The translations under genes were made by a program, and so were the position numbers. From Streptomyces sp. Go-475 (GTDB lineage: Bacteria; Actinomycetota; Actinomycetes; Streptomycetales; Streptomycetaceae): a stretch of 64,000 nucleotides of DNA. Under the pieces are notes generated by a model. The model saw only the letters and a list, made by a program, of their open reading frames with translations, ran no database searches and was not told the origin of the DNA. Positions 33,250 through 42,629 of the stretch are shown one piece after another (the first letter of the stretch is position 1; each line of letters starts with the position of its first letter). The stretch covers positions 2,895,501-2,959,500 of the forward strand of contig NZ_CP026121.1 in assembly GCF_003330845.1 (NCBI RefSeq), in the 5' to 3' direction.

Positions 33250-34581
33250 ATGGGCGTCACGGGATCCACCGGGCCGGTGATGGACCGGGACGAGGTGGAC
33301 CGTGCGCTGGCGCGGCTCGGCGCGGAGCACGAGGCGATAGAGACCTCGCTCCTCGCCCTGCAGGACCACGCGGGCCGCAGGCTGCTGGAGGGCGCCGAGC
33401 TCACCGGCGTCACCCGGGAGCGCTGGACGTCGACGGAGGCGTCGATCACGCTGCTGTGGACGTACTTCGACGCGTACACGGACGCGCTGCGCACGGCCCG
33501 CGAGATCCGGGCCCGCCGCCGCTGGTCCAGCCGCGAGGACCTGGTGGAGCTGACGGAACTCCTGAGCGGCGAGTCCGTCACGGTCGCGGGCAGCGCCACC
33601 GCGACGGCCAACGCCCCGACCCTGAACGGCACTGCGAACAAACTCAGCGAACGCTACTCGCTCGCCACGCTCGTCGACCGGATGAACGAGCTGTACGCGA
33701 CGAGCCTGGACATGGTGGTCGCCGCCGACGCGGTCTGGTCGGCGCTGCCGGCCCGGATCGACCTGCTGGCGGCCGAACTCCAGCGCACCCGCCGGCTCGC
33801 GCACTCGGTCGGCGTCCGCCCCGGCGAGCACCCGGCGGGCGACGACCTGGAGCGCATCACGCGCACGCTGACGAAGCTGCGCGCGGAGGTGGTGTCGGAC
33901 CCGCTGGCGTACTGGGTCCCGGCCGAGGGCAGTTCGGCGCCGGGCGGCGGCCGGCCGGACACGACGGTGTACGACCGTGAGGCGCGCGCCCTGGAGGACG
34001 TGCGCCGGGAGATCGACGCGGTGCTGACGGTTCGTCAGGACGCCGAGAAGCGGATCGTCAAGCTGCGGGACATCCTCAGCCGCGCGGACCGCACGCTCGC
34101 CGAGGCGCGCACCGCCCGCGGCGAGGTCCTCGCGAAGATCGCCGCGACGGAGGTGCCGGTCGTCAGCGGCCCGCCGACCGCGCTGCAGGAGCAGCTGGCG
34201 GCGGCCGCGGAGTACCGCCGGCAGGCGCAGTGGCACCGGTTGTCCCCGCTGCTGGAGTCGCTGGAAGAGAAGGCGGAGGACGAACTGCTGCGCGCCCGCG
34301 AGTCGTTGACGGCGGTCACCGCGCCGCTGGCGGTCCGCGCCGAGCTGCGCGGCCGGCTCGACGCGTACAAGGCGAAGGTCGCCCGGCACGGCTTCGCGGA
34401 GGACACGCTGCTGGTGGAGCGCTACGAGAAGGCGCGCCGCATGCTGTGGAGCGCCCCCTGCGACCTGCGCGCCGCCGAGCAGGCGGTGCTGCGCTACCAG
34501 CAGGCGGCCGCGGAAGTGCTCGGCGGCCCGCGGGTGCCGGACCAGGGCGTCGTGGAGGACGACCGGAGGGGGAGTCCATGA
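33250..34581 (+). CDS. Coiled-coil protein of the PknG locus
   Basis: A 443-aa soluble, strongly helical protein with no recognised domain. Long charged helices (about residues 10-60, 180-225, 255-310 and 320-390) suggest coiled coils. The middle has a Thr/Ala-rich low-complexity segment (SATATANAPTLNGTAN). ATG 33250 has GAGAGGTGA just upstream. Its last bases overlap the pknG start as ATGA, so the two are made together. It could be an adaptor between the membrane module and the kinase; that is inference from position. Confidence 0.72.
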   Translation: MGVTGSTGPVMDRDEVDRALARLGAEHEAIETSLLALQDHAGRRLLEGAELTGVTRERWTSTEASITLLWTYFDAYTDALRTAREIRARRRWSSREDLVELTELLSGESVTVAGSATATANAPTLNGTANKLSERYSLATLVDRMNELYATSLDMVVAADAVWSALPARIDLLAAELQRTRRLAHSVGVRPGEHPAGDDLERITRTLTKLRAEVVSDPLAYWVPAEGSSAPGGGRPDTTVYDREARALEDVRREIDAVLTVRQDAEKRIVKLRDILSRADRTLAEARTARGEVLAKIAATEVPVVSGPPTALQEQLAAAAEYRRQAQWHRLSPLLESLEEKAEDELLRARESLTAVTAPLAVRAELRGRLDAYKAKVARHGFAEDTLLVERYEKARRMLWSAPCDLRAAEQAVLRYQQAAAEVLGGPRVPDQGVVEDDRRGSP

Positions 34582-37109
34582 GTGAGGCACGCACATGTCA
34601 ACGCCCCACCTGCGACGGCAGCTACGAGGACGTGGGCGGCGGCGAACTGTACTGCGACACCTGCGGCCTCGCCCCGGTCGTCGCGCCTGGGGGTCCCCCC
34701 TCCGGGGGAGGCCTGGTCGGGTCACCCCCCACCGGCATCACCGCCGGCGGCAAGGGCGGCTCGGGGGGCAGCGGCAGCTCCCGCTCCGGCAGCCGCAGTT
34801 CCCGTACGTCGTCGCAGTCGTCGAAGTCGCGCCGCTCGGTGTCGGGACGCCTCTCGCGCTCCCTGTCGGGCAAGTCGACGGGCCGCTCGGTGTCGGTGCG
34901 CAGCTCCGGTTCCGCCGCCGGTTCCTCGTCCCGGGGGCGGCTGGGTGCCGGGCTGGTCCAGGTCCCGCCGATCCCGCGGCCCGACCCGCGCGCGATGGTC
35001 CTGGACAACCCCGAGGTGCCCGAGCGGAAGCGGTTCTGCTCGCGCTCGGACTGCGGCGCCCCGGTGGGCCGGGCGCGCGGCGACCGGCCGGGGCGTACGG
35101 AGGGTTTCTGCACCAAGTGCGGGCACCCGTACTCGTTCGTGCCGAAGCTGAAGGCCGGGGACGTGGTGCACGGCCAGTACGAGGTGGTCGGCTGCCTCGC
35201 GCACGGCGGTCTCGGCTGGATCTACCTCGCCGTCGACCGGGCGGTCTCGGACCGCTGGGTGGTCCTCAAGGGCCTGCTGGACACGGGCGACCAGGACGCG
35301 ATGGCCGCGGCGATCTCCGAGCGGCGCTTCCTGGCGGAGATCGAGCACGCCAACATCGTGCGGATCTACAACTTCGTGGAGCACCTGGACCAGCGCACGG
35401 GCTCGCTCGACGGCTACATCGTCATGGAGTACGTCGGCGGCAAGTCCCTCAAGGAGATCGCCAACGCCCGCCGCACCCCGGACGGCCGGCGCGACCCGCT
35501 GCCGGTGGAGCAGGCCTGCGCGTACGGCATCGAGGCGCTGGAGGCGCTCGGCCACCTGCACAGCCGGAACCTGCTGTACTGCGACTTCAAGGTCGACAAC
35601 GCGATCCAGACCGAGGACCAGCTGAAGCTGATCGACATGGGCGCGGTGCGCAGGATGGACGACGAGGAGTCGGCCATCTACGGCACGGTCGGCTACCAGG
35701 CGCCGGAGGTGGCCGAGGCCGGCCCGTCGGTGGCGAGCGACCTGTACACCGTCGCCCGCACCCTCGCCGTCCTGACCTTCGACTTCCAGGGCTACACGAA
35801 CGTCTACGCGGACTCCCTGCCCGACCCGGACCACATCGAGGTCTTCCGGCAGTACGAGTCGTTCTACCGCCTCCTGGTCCGCGCCACGGACCCCGACCCG
35901 GCCCGCCGGTTCGCCTCCGCGCAGGAGATGACCGAGCAGCTCACGGGCGTCCTGCGGGAGGTCGTCTCCCTGCAGACGGGCCGAGCCCGGCCGGCCCTGT
36001 CCACGCTGTTCGGCCCGGAGCTGCGGGTCACGGACACCGAGCTGTTCCCGAAGCTCGACGGTGAGGTGTCACGGCTGGGTGCGCGGGCGGTCCGCACCCG
36101 GCGCGGCGCCCCCGCGCTGCCCGCCGTCCCGGCTCAGCCGCAGCGCCCCGGCAGCGCCCAGGGCCTCGTCAAACCGGTCGACACCGGTGCCGCCGCCCTG
36201 GCCCTGCCCGTGCCCCGGGTCGACCCGACCGACCCCAACGCCGGTTTCCTGGCGGGCCTGATGACCTCCGCGCCGGCCGAGCTGCTCGGTGCCCTCGCGG
36301 CGGCTCCGAGCCCGTCGATCGAGACGCGGCTGCGACAGCTCCGGGCCTGGCTGGAGACGGGCGATCCGGCCGCCGCGCTTCAGGCCCTGGCCAGGCTGGA
36401 GGGCGAGCGGCCCGACGACTGGCGGGTGGTCTGGTACCGGGGCGTGGCCGCGCTGGTGACCGGCGACGACGAGGGCGCCGCCCTCGCCTTCGACGCGATC
36501 TACGACGCGTTCCCGGGCGAGATCGCGCCCAAGCTGGCGCTGGCGCTGTGCGCGGAGGTGCTGGGCCAGCTCGACAACGCCGCCGAGTACTACCGGCTGG
36601 TGTGGTCGACGGACCTGAGCTATGTGAGCGCCGCCTTCGGGCTGGCCCGCGTGCAGTTGGCGACCGGGGACCGGCGCGGTGCCGTACGGACGCTGGAGTC
36701 GGTCCCGGAGTCCTCCATCCACTACACGGCCGCCCGGGTGGCGGCCGTCCGCGCGCGGCTGCGGCAGCGCACGGCGACGGCGTCCGACGTGCCGTTCCTG
36801 GAGGACCTGACGGCCGCCGCGGCGCAGGTCGAGGCGCTGGAGGCGTACGGTCTGGATCCGGCGCGCCGGGAGCAGTTGTCGGCCGAAGTCCTCGGCTGCG
36901 CGCTGGACTGGGTACTCTCCGGGGGCCAGGGTTCCGCCCCTCCCGCCGCCGGAGGACGGACGCTGCTCGGCAGCGGCCTGGACGAACGGGGCCTGCGCTT
37001 CGGCCTGGAGCGTTCGTACCGCACGCTGGCCCGGCTGGCGCGGGGCGGCGAGGAGAGGATCGACCTGGTGGAACGTGCCAATCGTTACCGCCCCCGGACG
37101 TGGGTGTAG
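34578..37109 (+). CDS. pknG: PknG-type serine/threonine protein kinase with TPR domain
   Basis: An 843-aa cytosolic kinase. The N-terminus holds one zinc ribbon (C7, C12, C26, C29), then a Ser/Arg-rich disordered stretch (about 60-125), then a second ribbon (C154-xxxxx-C, C178-xx-C181), like the rubredoxin module of PknG. The kinase domain spans about 195-470: glycine loop CLAHGGLGWIYLA, Lys231 in VVLKGL, catalytic Asp336 in YCDFKVDN (HRD changed as in PknG), and Asp353 in LIDMGAV. A TPR region fills residues about 560-830. In mycobacteria PknG phosphorylates the FHA protein GarA to control glutamate metabolism. Here an FHA protein and a PP2C phosphatase follow in the same run. Confidence 0.92.
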   Translation: MSEARTCQRPTCDGSYEDVGGGELYCDTCGLAPVVAPGGPPSGGGLVGSPPTGITAGGKGGSGGSGSSRSGSRSSRTSSQSSKSRRSVSGRLSRSLSGKSTGRSVSVRSSGSAAGSSSRGRLGAGLVQVPPIPRPDPRAMVLDNPEVPERKRFCSRSDCGAPVGRARGDRPGRTEGFCTKCGHPYSFVPKLKAGDVVHGQYEVVGCLAHGGLGWIYLAVDRAVSDRWVVLKGLLDTGDQDAMAAAISERRFLAEIEHANIVRIYNFVEHLDQRTGSLDGYIVMEYVGGKSLKEIANARRTPDGRRDPLPVEQACAYGIEALEALGHLHSRNLLYCDFKVDNAIQTEDQLKLIDMGAVRRMDDEESAIYGTVGYQAPEVAEAGPSVASDLYTVARTLAVLTFDFQGYTNVYADSLPDPDHIEVFRQYESFYRLLVRATDPDPARRFASAQEMTEQLTGVLREVVSLQTGRARPALSTLFGPELRVTDTELFPKLDGEVSRLGARAVRTRRGAPALPAVPAQPQRPGSAQGLVKPVDTGAAALALPVPRVDPTDPNAGFLAGLMTSAPAELLGALAAAPSPSIETRLRQLRAWLETGDPAAALQALARLEGERPDDWRVVWYRGVAALVTGDDEGAALAFDAIYDAFPGEIAPKLALALCAEVLGQLDNAAEYYRLVWSTDLSYVSAAFGLARVQLATGDRRGAVRTLESVPESSIHYTAARVAAVRARLRQRTATASDVPFLEDLTAAAAQVEALEAYGLDPARREQLSAEVLGCALDWVLSGGQGSAPPAAGGRTLLGSGLDERGLRFGLERSYRTLARLARGGEERIDLVERANRYRPRTWV

Positions 37110-37112
37110 TTG

Positions 37113-38529
37113 ATGTCGCAGATGCCCCAGTTGTCCGCCTGCCCGAGTTGCGAGGAACCCCTCGAGTCGGGTGACCGTTTCTGCGGCGCGTGCGGATACG
37201 ACCTGTCCGCCGTGCCGGCACGGCCTCAGGACAACCCCACCATCACCATGAACGGCTCGGTGCCCGTCCAGGGCGCTCCGGCCGGTGCGTATCCCGAGCC
37301 CCCGGCGGCGCCCCCCGCCGGCGCGCCCTGGCCCGCCCCCGGGCCGGACGGCCCGGGCACCCCGGGCGCGGCGCACCTGCCGACGGACCTCCCGGGCACG
37401 GACTCGGGCGGCTCCGCCCTGCCGCCGGGCACGCCGCCGCCGCCGGCCGCCCCGCCGGCCCCGGCCACGGGCGTGCGGTTCGACCGGCCGCCGCAGCCCG
37501 ACGGGTACGCGGGGCCGGCCGAGGTGTACCGGACCCAGCCCGACGAGTACCCCCTCCAGGCACCGGACCCCCGGGTGTCCGCCGAGCTCGCGGCCCCGGC
37601 CGCGGGCGCCGGCGGCAAGGTCTGCGTGGCCTGCCGAGCCGGCCGCGTGGACGACGACGGCTACTGCGAGAACTGCGGCCACGCCCAGCCGCGCGAACGG
37701 GACCACATGGAGCAGGAGTCCGGCCCGGTGGCCGCGGTCAGCGACCGCGGCCTGCGCCACCACCGCAACGAGGACGCGTTCGCCCTCGGCACCACCGCGC
37801 TGCCCGACGGCTCCCCCGCCTCGGTGGCCATCGTCTGCGACGGCGTCTCCTCGGCGACCCGCCCCGACGACGCCTCCGCTGCGGCGGCCAGGGCGGCGAG
37901 CGAGACCCTGCTGGCGGCGCTGCCGCGCGGGGCCCACCCGCAGCAGGCGATGCACGACGCGATCGTCGCCGCCTCGCGCGCCGTCAACTCCCTCGCCGAG
38001 GAGCCCGCCACGGCCCGCGAGCACGCCCCGCACCAGAACGCCCCGGCGTGCACGATCGTCGGCGCGGTGGTGACGTCGGGCCTGCTGATCGTCGGCTGGG
38101 TCGGCGACAGCCGCGCCTACTGGGTCCCGGTCGACCGGAGCGCTCCCCCGGCCCGGCTCACCGAGGACGACTCCTGGGCCGCGCAGATGGTCGCCGCGGG
38201 CCTGATGAACGAGGCCGAGGCCTACGCCGACGAGCGCGCCCACGCGATCACCGGCTGGCTCGGCGCGGACGCCTACGAACTGGAGCCGCACACCGCCGCG
38301 TTCAAGCCGGACCGGCCGGGCGTGGTGGTCGTCTGCACGGACGGCCTGTGGAACTACGCCGAGGCGGCGGAGGACATGGCCCGGGTCGTTCCGCTCGACG
38401 CCGCCGCGCACCCGCTGCACAGCGCCCGGGGTGCTCGTCGGCCACGCCCTGGACGGCGGGGGCCACGACAACGTAACAGTGGCGCTCGTGCCGTTCCCGG
38501 CCGTGCCCCAGGGGGCAGGATCGGCCTGA
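37113..38529 (+). CDS. PP2C-type phosphatase with apparent frameshift
   Basis: Zinc-ribbon PP2C protein phosphatase, probably the opponent of PknG. Two CxxC-type ribbons are present (ACPSCEEPLESGDRFCGACG and CVACRAG...YCENCG), separated by a Pro/Gly-rich linker. PP2C motifs follow: RNEDAFALG, VCDGVSS, GWVGDSRAYWV and VCTDGLWNY. After HPLHSAR the frame as given drifts into Arg/Pro-rich sequence to 38735 and overlaps the next gene by about 100 bases. Removing one G from GGGG at 38428-38431 restores VLVGHALDGGGHDNVTVALV, the last PP2C metal-binding motif, and a TGA at 38527-38529. Either the gene is inactivated or the base is an assembly error. ATG 37113 or 37122 are possible starts. Confidence 0.85.
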
Positions 38530-38629
38530 GGCCACGTACGGGGGCGCCTCGGCGGACCGGAGGGGACCGGTCCGCCCAACCGTCAGCACCCCGCCGCGGT
38601 GGGGGCTTTGGAGGGGGATCGAAGCAGCC

Positions 38630-39976
38630 ATGGCGAATTTCTCGAAGTCGAACGTGCCCCAGTTCTCGGTGGACGTGTACCAGAACGAGTACCTGCCGGA
38701 GGGCGCCGGCGAGGTCAACGCCATCGTCACGGTGACGGCGACCGGCGGCGGCACGATCGGCAGCGCGGTCGCGGCGCCCCACCTCTACTCGCCCGGCCAG
38801 GGCCCGTCCGCGGCCATGGCGCTCATGGTCGACTGCTCGGGGTCGATGGACTACCCGCCGACCAAGATGCGCAACGCCCGGGACGCCACGGCCGCGGCGA
38901 TCGACACGCTGCGCGACGGCGTCCACTTCGCGGTGATCGGCGGAACGCACGAGGCCAAGGAGGTCTACCCCGGCGGCGGACGCCTCGCGGTCGCCGACGC
39001 CACCACCCGCGACCAGGCCAAGCGGGCGCTGCGTTCGCTCAGTGCGGGCGGCGGCACGGCCATCGGCACCTGGCTGAAACTGGCCGACCGCCTGCTGTCC
39101 TCCGCGGACGTCGCCATCCGGCACGGCATCCTGCTCACCGACGGCCGCAACGAGCACGAGTCGCCCCAGGACCTGAAGGCCGCGCTCGACGCGTGCGCCG
39201 GGCGCTTCACGTGCGACGCGCGCGGTGTGGGCACCGACTGGGAAGTGAAAGAAGTCACAGGGATCGCCTCCGCCCTGCTCGGCACGGCCGACATCGTCGC
39301 CGATCCGGCCGGGCTCGCCGCCGACTTCACGCGGATGATGGAGACGGCGATGGGCAAGGAGGTCGCGGACGTCTCACTGCGGCTGTGGACCCCCGTCGAC
39401 ACGACGGTGAAGTTCGTCAAGCAGGTCGCGCCCACGGTCGAGGAACTGACCGACCGGCGCACCGAGGCGGGCCCCCGGGCGGGCGACTACCCCCTTGGTT
39501 CCTGGGGCGACGAGTCCCGTGACTACCACGTCTGCGTGGAGGTCCCGGCCGCGAACATCGGCCAGGAGATGCTGGCGGCCCGGATCTCGCTGGTCATTCC
39601 GCAGCCCGACGGCAGCGTCCAGAACCTCGGGGCGCAGGGCCTGGTGCGGGCCGTGTGGACGGACGACATGGTCGCCTCGACGTCGATCAACCCTCAGGTC
39701 GCCCACTACACCGGCCAGGCCGAACTGGCACAAGTCATCCAACAAGGGCTGGATCTCCGCAAGTCGGGAGATATGGACGGAGCAACGGCCAAACTGGGCA
39801 GGGCCGTTCAGCTCGCGAGTGCGTCGGGGAACGCCGATACTGCGAAACTGCTTGCGAAGGTGGTGGACGTGGTCGATGCCGCGACCGGTACTGTGCGACT
39901 GAAGGCGAAGGTCGAGGAGGCCGACGAGATGACGCTCGAGACCCGGTCCACCAAGACTGTTCGCGTGAAGAAGTGA
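38630..39976 (+). CDS. VWA-domain protein of the PknG locus
   Basis: A 448-aa soluble protein with a strong GGAGGGGG ribosome site. The von Willebrand A domain (about residues 60-240) has an intact MIDAS: DCSGSM (Asp68), a conserved Thr in GGGTAIGTW, and the Asp of HGILLTDGRNEHE. A beta-rich domain (about 250-360) and a helical C-terminal region (about 360-430, QVIQQGLDLRKSGDMDGAT) follow. VWA proteins of this kind mediate metal-dependent protein contacts. Its place between phosphatase and FHA protein suggests a scaffold in the same signalling route. Confidence 0.88.
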   Translation: MANFSKSNVPQFSVDVYQNEYLPEGAGEVNAIVTVTATGGGTIGSAVAAPHLYSPGQGPSAAMALMVDCSGSMDYPPTKMRNARDATAAAIDTLRDGVHFAVIGGTHEAKEVYPGGGRLAVADATTRDQAKRALRSLSAGGGTAIGTWLKLADRLLSSADVAIRHGILLTDGRNEHESPQDLKAALDACAGRFTCDARGVGTDWEVKEVTGIASALLGTADIVADPAGLAADFTRMMETAMGKEVADVSLRLWTPVDTTVKFVKQVAPTVEELTDRRTEAGPRAGDYPLGSWGDESRDYHVCVEVPAANIGQEMLAARISLVIPQPDGSVQNLGAQGLVRAVWTDDMVASTSINPQVAHYTGQAELAQVIQQGLDLRKSGDMDGATAKLGRAVQLASASGNADTAKLLAKVVDVVDAATGTVRLKAKVEEADEMTLETRSTKTVRVKK

Positions 39977-40020
39977 CCTAGAGCAGTGGCCTAGAAGGAA
40001 CGAAGGAGGGACGCGCCGAC

Positions 40021-41473
40021 ATGCCGACCTGCCCGAACGGACACCAGTCGGGTTCCGACGACTGGTGCGAGGTCTGCGGTCACCGCATGGCGGGTGCCGT
40101 GCCTCCGCCTCCTCCCCCCGCCGCCCCCGCCGGGCGGCGGCTACGGCTTCCCGCCCCCCGCCGGTCCGGGCGGCCCCGGCGGCCCCGGCGGCCCTCCCGG
40201 CGGCCCGGGTGGGCGCCCGCCGCACCTGTCCGCCGTGCCGAACGCCGAGCCGGAGCTCTGCCCGCAGTGCCGCACGCCCCGTGAGGGCGGCGCCCCGTTC
40301 TGCGAGGAGTGCCGGTGGAACTTCCTGACGAACACGGCGACCTCGTACACCCCCGCCGCCCCGCCCCCGCCCGGCCCGGGCGGGCGTTTCCAGCCACCGG
40401 GCCAGCCCGGCCCCGGAGGCCCGTCGTACGGCGGCGGTGACGGATACGACTACCAGAGTTCGCGCCCGTCGCAGATGAACCGCCCGGCCGAGCCGATCCC
40501 GCCCTTCGGCGGCGACCCCTCGGCCCGGCCCGGCGGCCCCGGCCCGGGTGGTCCCGGCGGTCCGGGTGGCCCCGGTGGTCCTGGTGGCCCCGGCCCCGGC
40601 GCTCCCGGTGGCCCCGGCGGTTTCGGTCGCCCGGGTGGTCCCGGCGGCCCGGGTGGTCCCGGCCAGGGCGGCTACGGCTACCCGCAGCCCGGCCCGCCCC
40701 AGGGCCCGCCCGGTCCCGGCGGTCCGAACGGTCCCGGCGGTCCGAACGGTCCCGGCGGTCCGAACGGCCCCGGTGGGCCCGGCGGCGGTCCGCAGGCCTT
40801 CCAGCAGTCCGGCCCGCCCGCCCCGCCCGGTTTCCCGCAGGAGACCCGGCGGCCCCCGCAGCAGGGCGGCCCGTCCTTCGGCGGCGGTGACGACGACTGG
40901 GTGATCCCCCCGCCGTCGTCCACCGGCCCGGGTGGCCACGGCGGCCCGGGTGGTCATGGCGGCCCGGGCCCCGGCCAGGGCGGCTACGGCTACCCGCAGC
41001 CCGGCGCGACCCAGGCCCCGCCCGGCCCCGGCGGCTTCCCGCAGCAGCCCCAGGCGCCCCAGGGACCGGCGACGTGGACCGCGACCATCGGCCCGGACCG
41101 CGAGTACTTCATGGCGATGATGCAGCGCTCCGGCCCCGAGGCCGCGGGCCTGAACCTGCCCGCGTACTCGCCCGAGCAGCAGCGCACGCTCACCGGCAAC
41201 CAGATCACGATCGGCCGTCGCCGGCACTCCACCGGCGACACCCCCGACATCGACCTGTCGGTGCCGCCGGAGGACCCGGGCGTCTCGCACCAGCACGCGG
41301 TGCTGGTCCAGCAGCCGGACGGCAGCTGGGCGGTCGTCGACCAGAACTCGACGAACGGCACGACGGTCAACGGCTCGGAGGAGCCGATCCAGCCGTTCGT
41401 GCCCGTGCCGCTGCAGGACGGCGACCGGGTGCACGTGGGCGCCTGGACGACGATCACGATCCGCCGCGGCTGA
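40021..41473 (+). CDS. FHA-domain zinc-ribbon protein with apparent frameshift
   Basis: Phosphothreonine reader, possible PknG substrate or partner. ATG 40021 has a GAAGGAGGG ribosome site and opens MPTCPNGHQSGSDDWCEVCG, a zinc ribbon. The frame then hits a Pro run; skipping one base in the six-C run 40114-40119 joins it to the frame that ends at 41473. That frame has a second ribbon (CPQCRTPREGGAPFCEECRW), a long Gly/Pro-rich collagen-like linker, and a C-terminal FHA domain. FHA signs are ITIGRRR, VSHQHAVL and STNGTTVNG. As given, the reading frame is broken. The same type of one-base insertion is seen in the PP2C gene 1.7 kb upstream. Confidence 0.85.
40535..40800. repeat. Gly/Pro-rich coding repeat tract in FHA gene
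   Basis: Many near-copies of GGTCCCGGCGG and GGCGGTCCGAACGGTCCC encode GGPGGPG and NGPGGP repeats of the linker. Three NGPGGP units lie at about 40725-40770. Such tracts are prone to slippage. Confidence 0.8.
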
Positions 41474-41484
41474 GCGAGCCCGTT

Positions 41485-41530
41485 CGGCCCGGTCAACCGG
41501 GTCGGCCCGGTCAACCGGGTCGGCCCGGTC
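41485..41530. repeat. 18-bp palindromic tandem repeat after FHA gene
   Basis: Two and a half copies of CGGCCCGGTCAACCGGGT. Each unit contains the palindrome CCCGGTCAACCGGG, so the RNA can form stacked hairpins. The tract lies between the convergent FHA and methyltransferase genes and probably acts as a terminator. Confidence 0.75.
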
Positions 41531-41555
41531 CCGGTCAGCCCGGTCAGGAGCCTCG

Positions 41556-42563
41556 TCAGGACGGGAGGGGCCAGGCGTACGGCCCCTCCGGGTCGTCCAG
41601 CCAGGCCCACTCCCGCTCACCGCTGACCGTGATGCCGTAGCGCTCGCGCTGCGGCCTGCCCTCCTGCTCCCACAGCGCGAGGGCCTCCTGCGGGTCGAGG
41701 CTGCCGCGGGTCAGGGCCAGCAGGAAGCGGAACAGGTCGTCCTCCCTGGCCCGGCGCGGTACTCCGCCGAGCTGGACCGGCTCGCCCCCGGGCCGGCTCG
41801 CGCCCCGCAGCGGCACGAAGTAGGCGGGCGTGTGCAGGAAGCGCCCCTCGGCGTGCTCGGCGTCGCTCACCGTCAGGACGACCAGGCCGGTGGCGAGCGG
41901 GATGAGGATCCGGCCACCGGGGCGGCTCTGCGCGAGCCAGGCGCGCGGCACGGTGCCGAGGGCGCAGGTGGCGATGATCCGGTCGAACGGGGCGCGCTCG
42001 GGCACGCCCCGGGCGCCGTCGCCGGTGACGACGACCGGGTGGTACCCGGCAGCGGCCAGGTGCCGGCGGGCCGACTCGGTGATCTCCGGGTCGAGATCGA
42101 CGGTGGTGACCCGGTCGTCGCCGAGCCGGTGGGCCAGCAGGGCGGCGTTGTACCCGGTCCCGGCGCCGATCTCCAGCACGGAGTGCCCGTCCCGCACGTC
42201 CAGCGCGGCCAGCATGTCCGCCATCAGCGACGGCTGGCTGCTGGAGGACAGCAGCTCGCCGTCGCGCAGCCGGGTCGCCAGCGGGGTGTCCTCGTAGGCG
42301 CCGCGCACCCACCGCTCGCGCGCCTCCCGCTCGGGGCTCTCGCCCCAGCGGCGTTCGTAGCCGCCGGCGACGCCGACGTAGTAGTACGGCACGAAGAGGT
42401 GGCGCGGGACCGCGGCGAACGCCTCCCGCCACACCGGGTCGGCGGCCCAGGCACCGCTCGCGTCGATCCGGCGCACCAGCGCCGCCCGCGCGGAGGCGGC
42501 GAGACCGTCCAGGTCCCTGTCGGCTTCCGTGTCGGCTTCCCTGTCGGGAGCATGCCCGCCCAT
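41556..42563 (-). CDS. Protein-L-isoaspartate O-methyltransferase-like protein
   Basis: A 335-aa SAM-dependent methyltransferase of the PCMT fold. An N-terminal segment (about residues 1-110, VPRHLFVPYYYVG) is followed by the PCMT marker SSSQPSLMADML and the SAM site VLEIGAGTGYNAALLAH. Motif II contains FDRIIATCALGTVP. A C-terminal region of about 100 residues extends beyond classic PCMT. It may repair isoaspartyl residues or be a PCMT-like enzyme with another substrate; stand-alone copies of this long form are common in Streptomyces. Confidence 0.85.
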   Translation of the reverse strand: MGGHAPDREADTEADRDLDGLAASARAALVRRIDASGAWAADPVWREAFAAVPRHLFVPYYYVGVAGGYERRWGESPEREARERWVRGAYEDTPLATRLRDGELLSSSSQPSLMADMLAALDVRDGHSVLEIGAGTGYNAALLAHRLGDDRVTTVDLDPEITESARRHLAAAGYHPVVVTGDGARGVPERAPFDRIIATCALGTVPRAWLAQSRPGGRILIPLATGLVVLTVSDAEHAEGRFLHTPAYFVPLRGASRPGGEPVQLGGVPRRAREDDLFRFLLALTRGSLDPQEALALWEQEGRPQRERYGITVSGEREWAWLDDPEGPYAWPLPS

Positions 42564-42629
42564 ACCCCCACACTAAGGGCACGGGGGCCGGTCCTAGGCC
42601 TTGAGTCCTATGTCCCCGTGTCTGAGAGC

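Noticed and set aside
40140-40800. Collagen-like protein gene
   Set aside because: The Gly-Pro tract is the linker of the FHA protein and not a strict Gly-X-Y collagen domain of its own.
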